Below the pieces are notes generated by a model, which was not told the origin of the DNA, ran no database searches, and was given only the letters and a program-made list of their open reading frames with translations. Source: Rhodocyclaceae bacterium (lineage in GTDB: Bacteria; Pseudomonadota; Gammaproteobacteria; Burkholderiales; Rhodocyclaceae). From it: DNA of 44,566 nucleotides. Position numbers and translations under genes: made by a program. The DNA lies in assembly GCA_029982755.1 (NCBI GenBank), contig JARRBR010000013.1:1-44566 (forward strand). The letters run 5' to 3'. This document shows, one piece after another, positions 44,463 to 44,566 of this stretch. The stretch's first letter is position 1, and every line of letters begins with the position of its first letter.

Positions 44463-44517
44463 GATCGACTCCTGAATCCGTGTTCGCTTAGCCGGAAATC
44501 CAGCCTAACGCATTGAT

Positions 44518-44533
44518 GTAATTGTATAATTAC
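44518..44533 (+). promoter_or_regulatory. Dyad GTAATT-N4-AATTAC overlapping TATAAT
   Basis: A perfect 6-bp inverted repeat with TATAAT at 44525-44530 inside it, in an AT-rich island within very GC-rich DNA. It ends 27 bp before an ATG at 44561 whose frame leaves the window. The arrangement fits a repressor operator over a -10, for example GntR- or MarR-type autoregulation; the regulator and the downstream gene cannot be seen. Confidence 0.5.
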
Positions 44534-44566
44534 GCATCCGAGCCTTTCACCCAACCGACCATGCCG

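Overview
The window is a very GC-rich, gene-dense stretch of bacterial chromosome. Codon use and gene content (UbiB, ExoD, OvoA, a YdhR-like monooxygenase, a DUF6781-like protein, many ATGA-coupled genes) suggest a betaproteobacterium, probably Rhodocyclales (Thauera/Azoarcus-like). That assignment is inference from content; no rRNA or tRNA gene was seen.

Layout. (1) 1-11749, plus strand: the 3' part of a contractile injection system or phage-tail-like cluster. It has a gpD-like hub (cut by the left edge), a gpV-like spike, a PAAR-like tip, a gp25 wedge, a baseplate J-like protein with a probable 3' frameshift, a gpI-like protein carrying a beta-propeller, and three large proteins I cannot assign to a family. 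One of these has seven tandem heptad repeats. No sheath, tube, tape measure, ATPase, lysis or integrase gene is in the window, so whether this is an extracellular injection system, a tailocin or a prophage remnant cannot be settled here. (2) 11852-22519: metabolic and accessory genes: a long thymidine/AMP phosphorylase-like enzyme, a CBS-domain protein, a minus-strand run (DUF5924/DUF2914 membrane protein, SDR, methyltransferase, SDR, CopD-like protein, half-size MFS protein), then plus-strand methyltransferase, YdhR-like, ankyrin and Bcr/CflA genes. (3) 22482-29184, minus strand: the most unusual part. An M23 peptidase and a hybrid histidine kinase lie upstream of an SGNH hydrolase-metacaspase fusion. 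This is followed after 39 bp by a small caspase-like protein whose p10-like part precedes its p20-like part. (4) 29351-34793: AGCS symporter, a perfect 16-bp inverted repeat, a DUF6781-like/UbiB pair, a spermidine synthase-like protein and a DUF3617 protein. (5) 34794-39997: a 641-bp structured intergenic region, a hexapeptide beta-solenoid protein, a GNAT-like protein, ExoD, and a coupled lipid kinase/metallophosphoesterase pair. (6) 40096-44566: an OvoA ovothiol synthase gene coupled to an ADP-ribosylglycohydrolase gene, a cupin, a decayed alpha/beta hydrolase, and a promoter/operator for a gene leaving the window.

Best candidates for something new are the SGNH-metacaspase fusion with its permuted caspase neighbour, and the unassigned distal genes of the injection-system cluster. 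Both families and functions are read from motifs only; no database search was possible.
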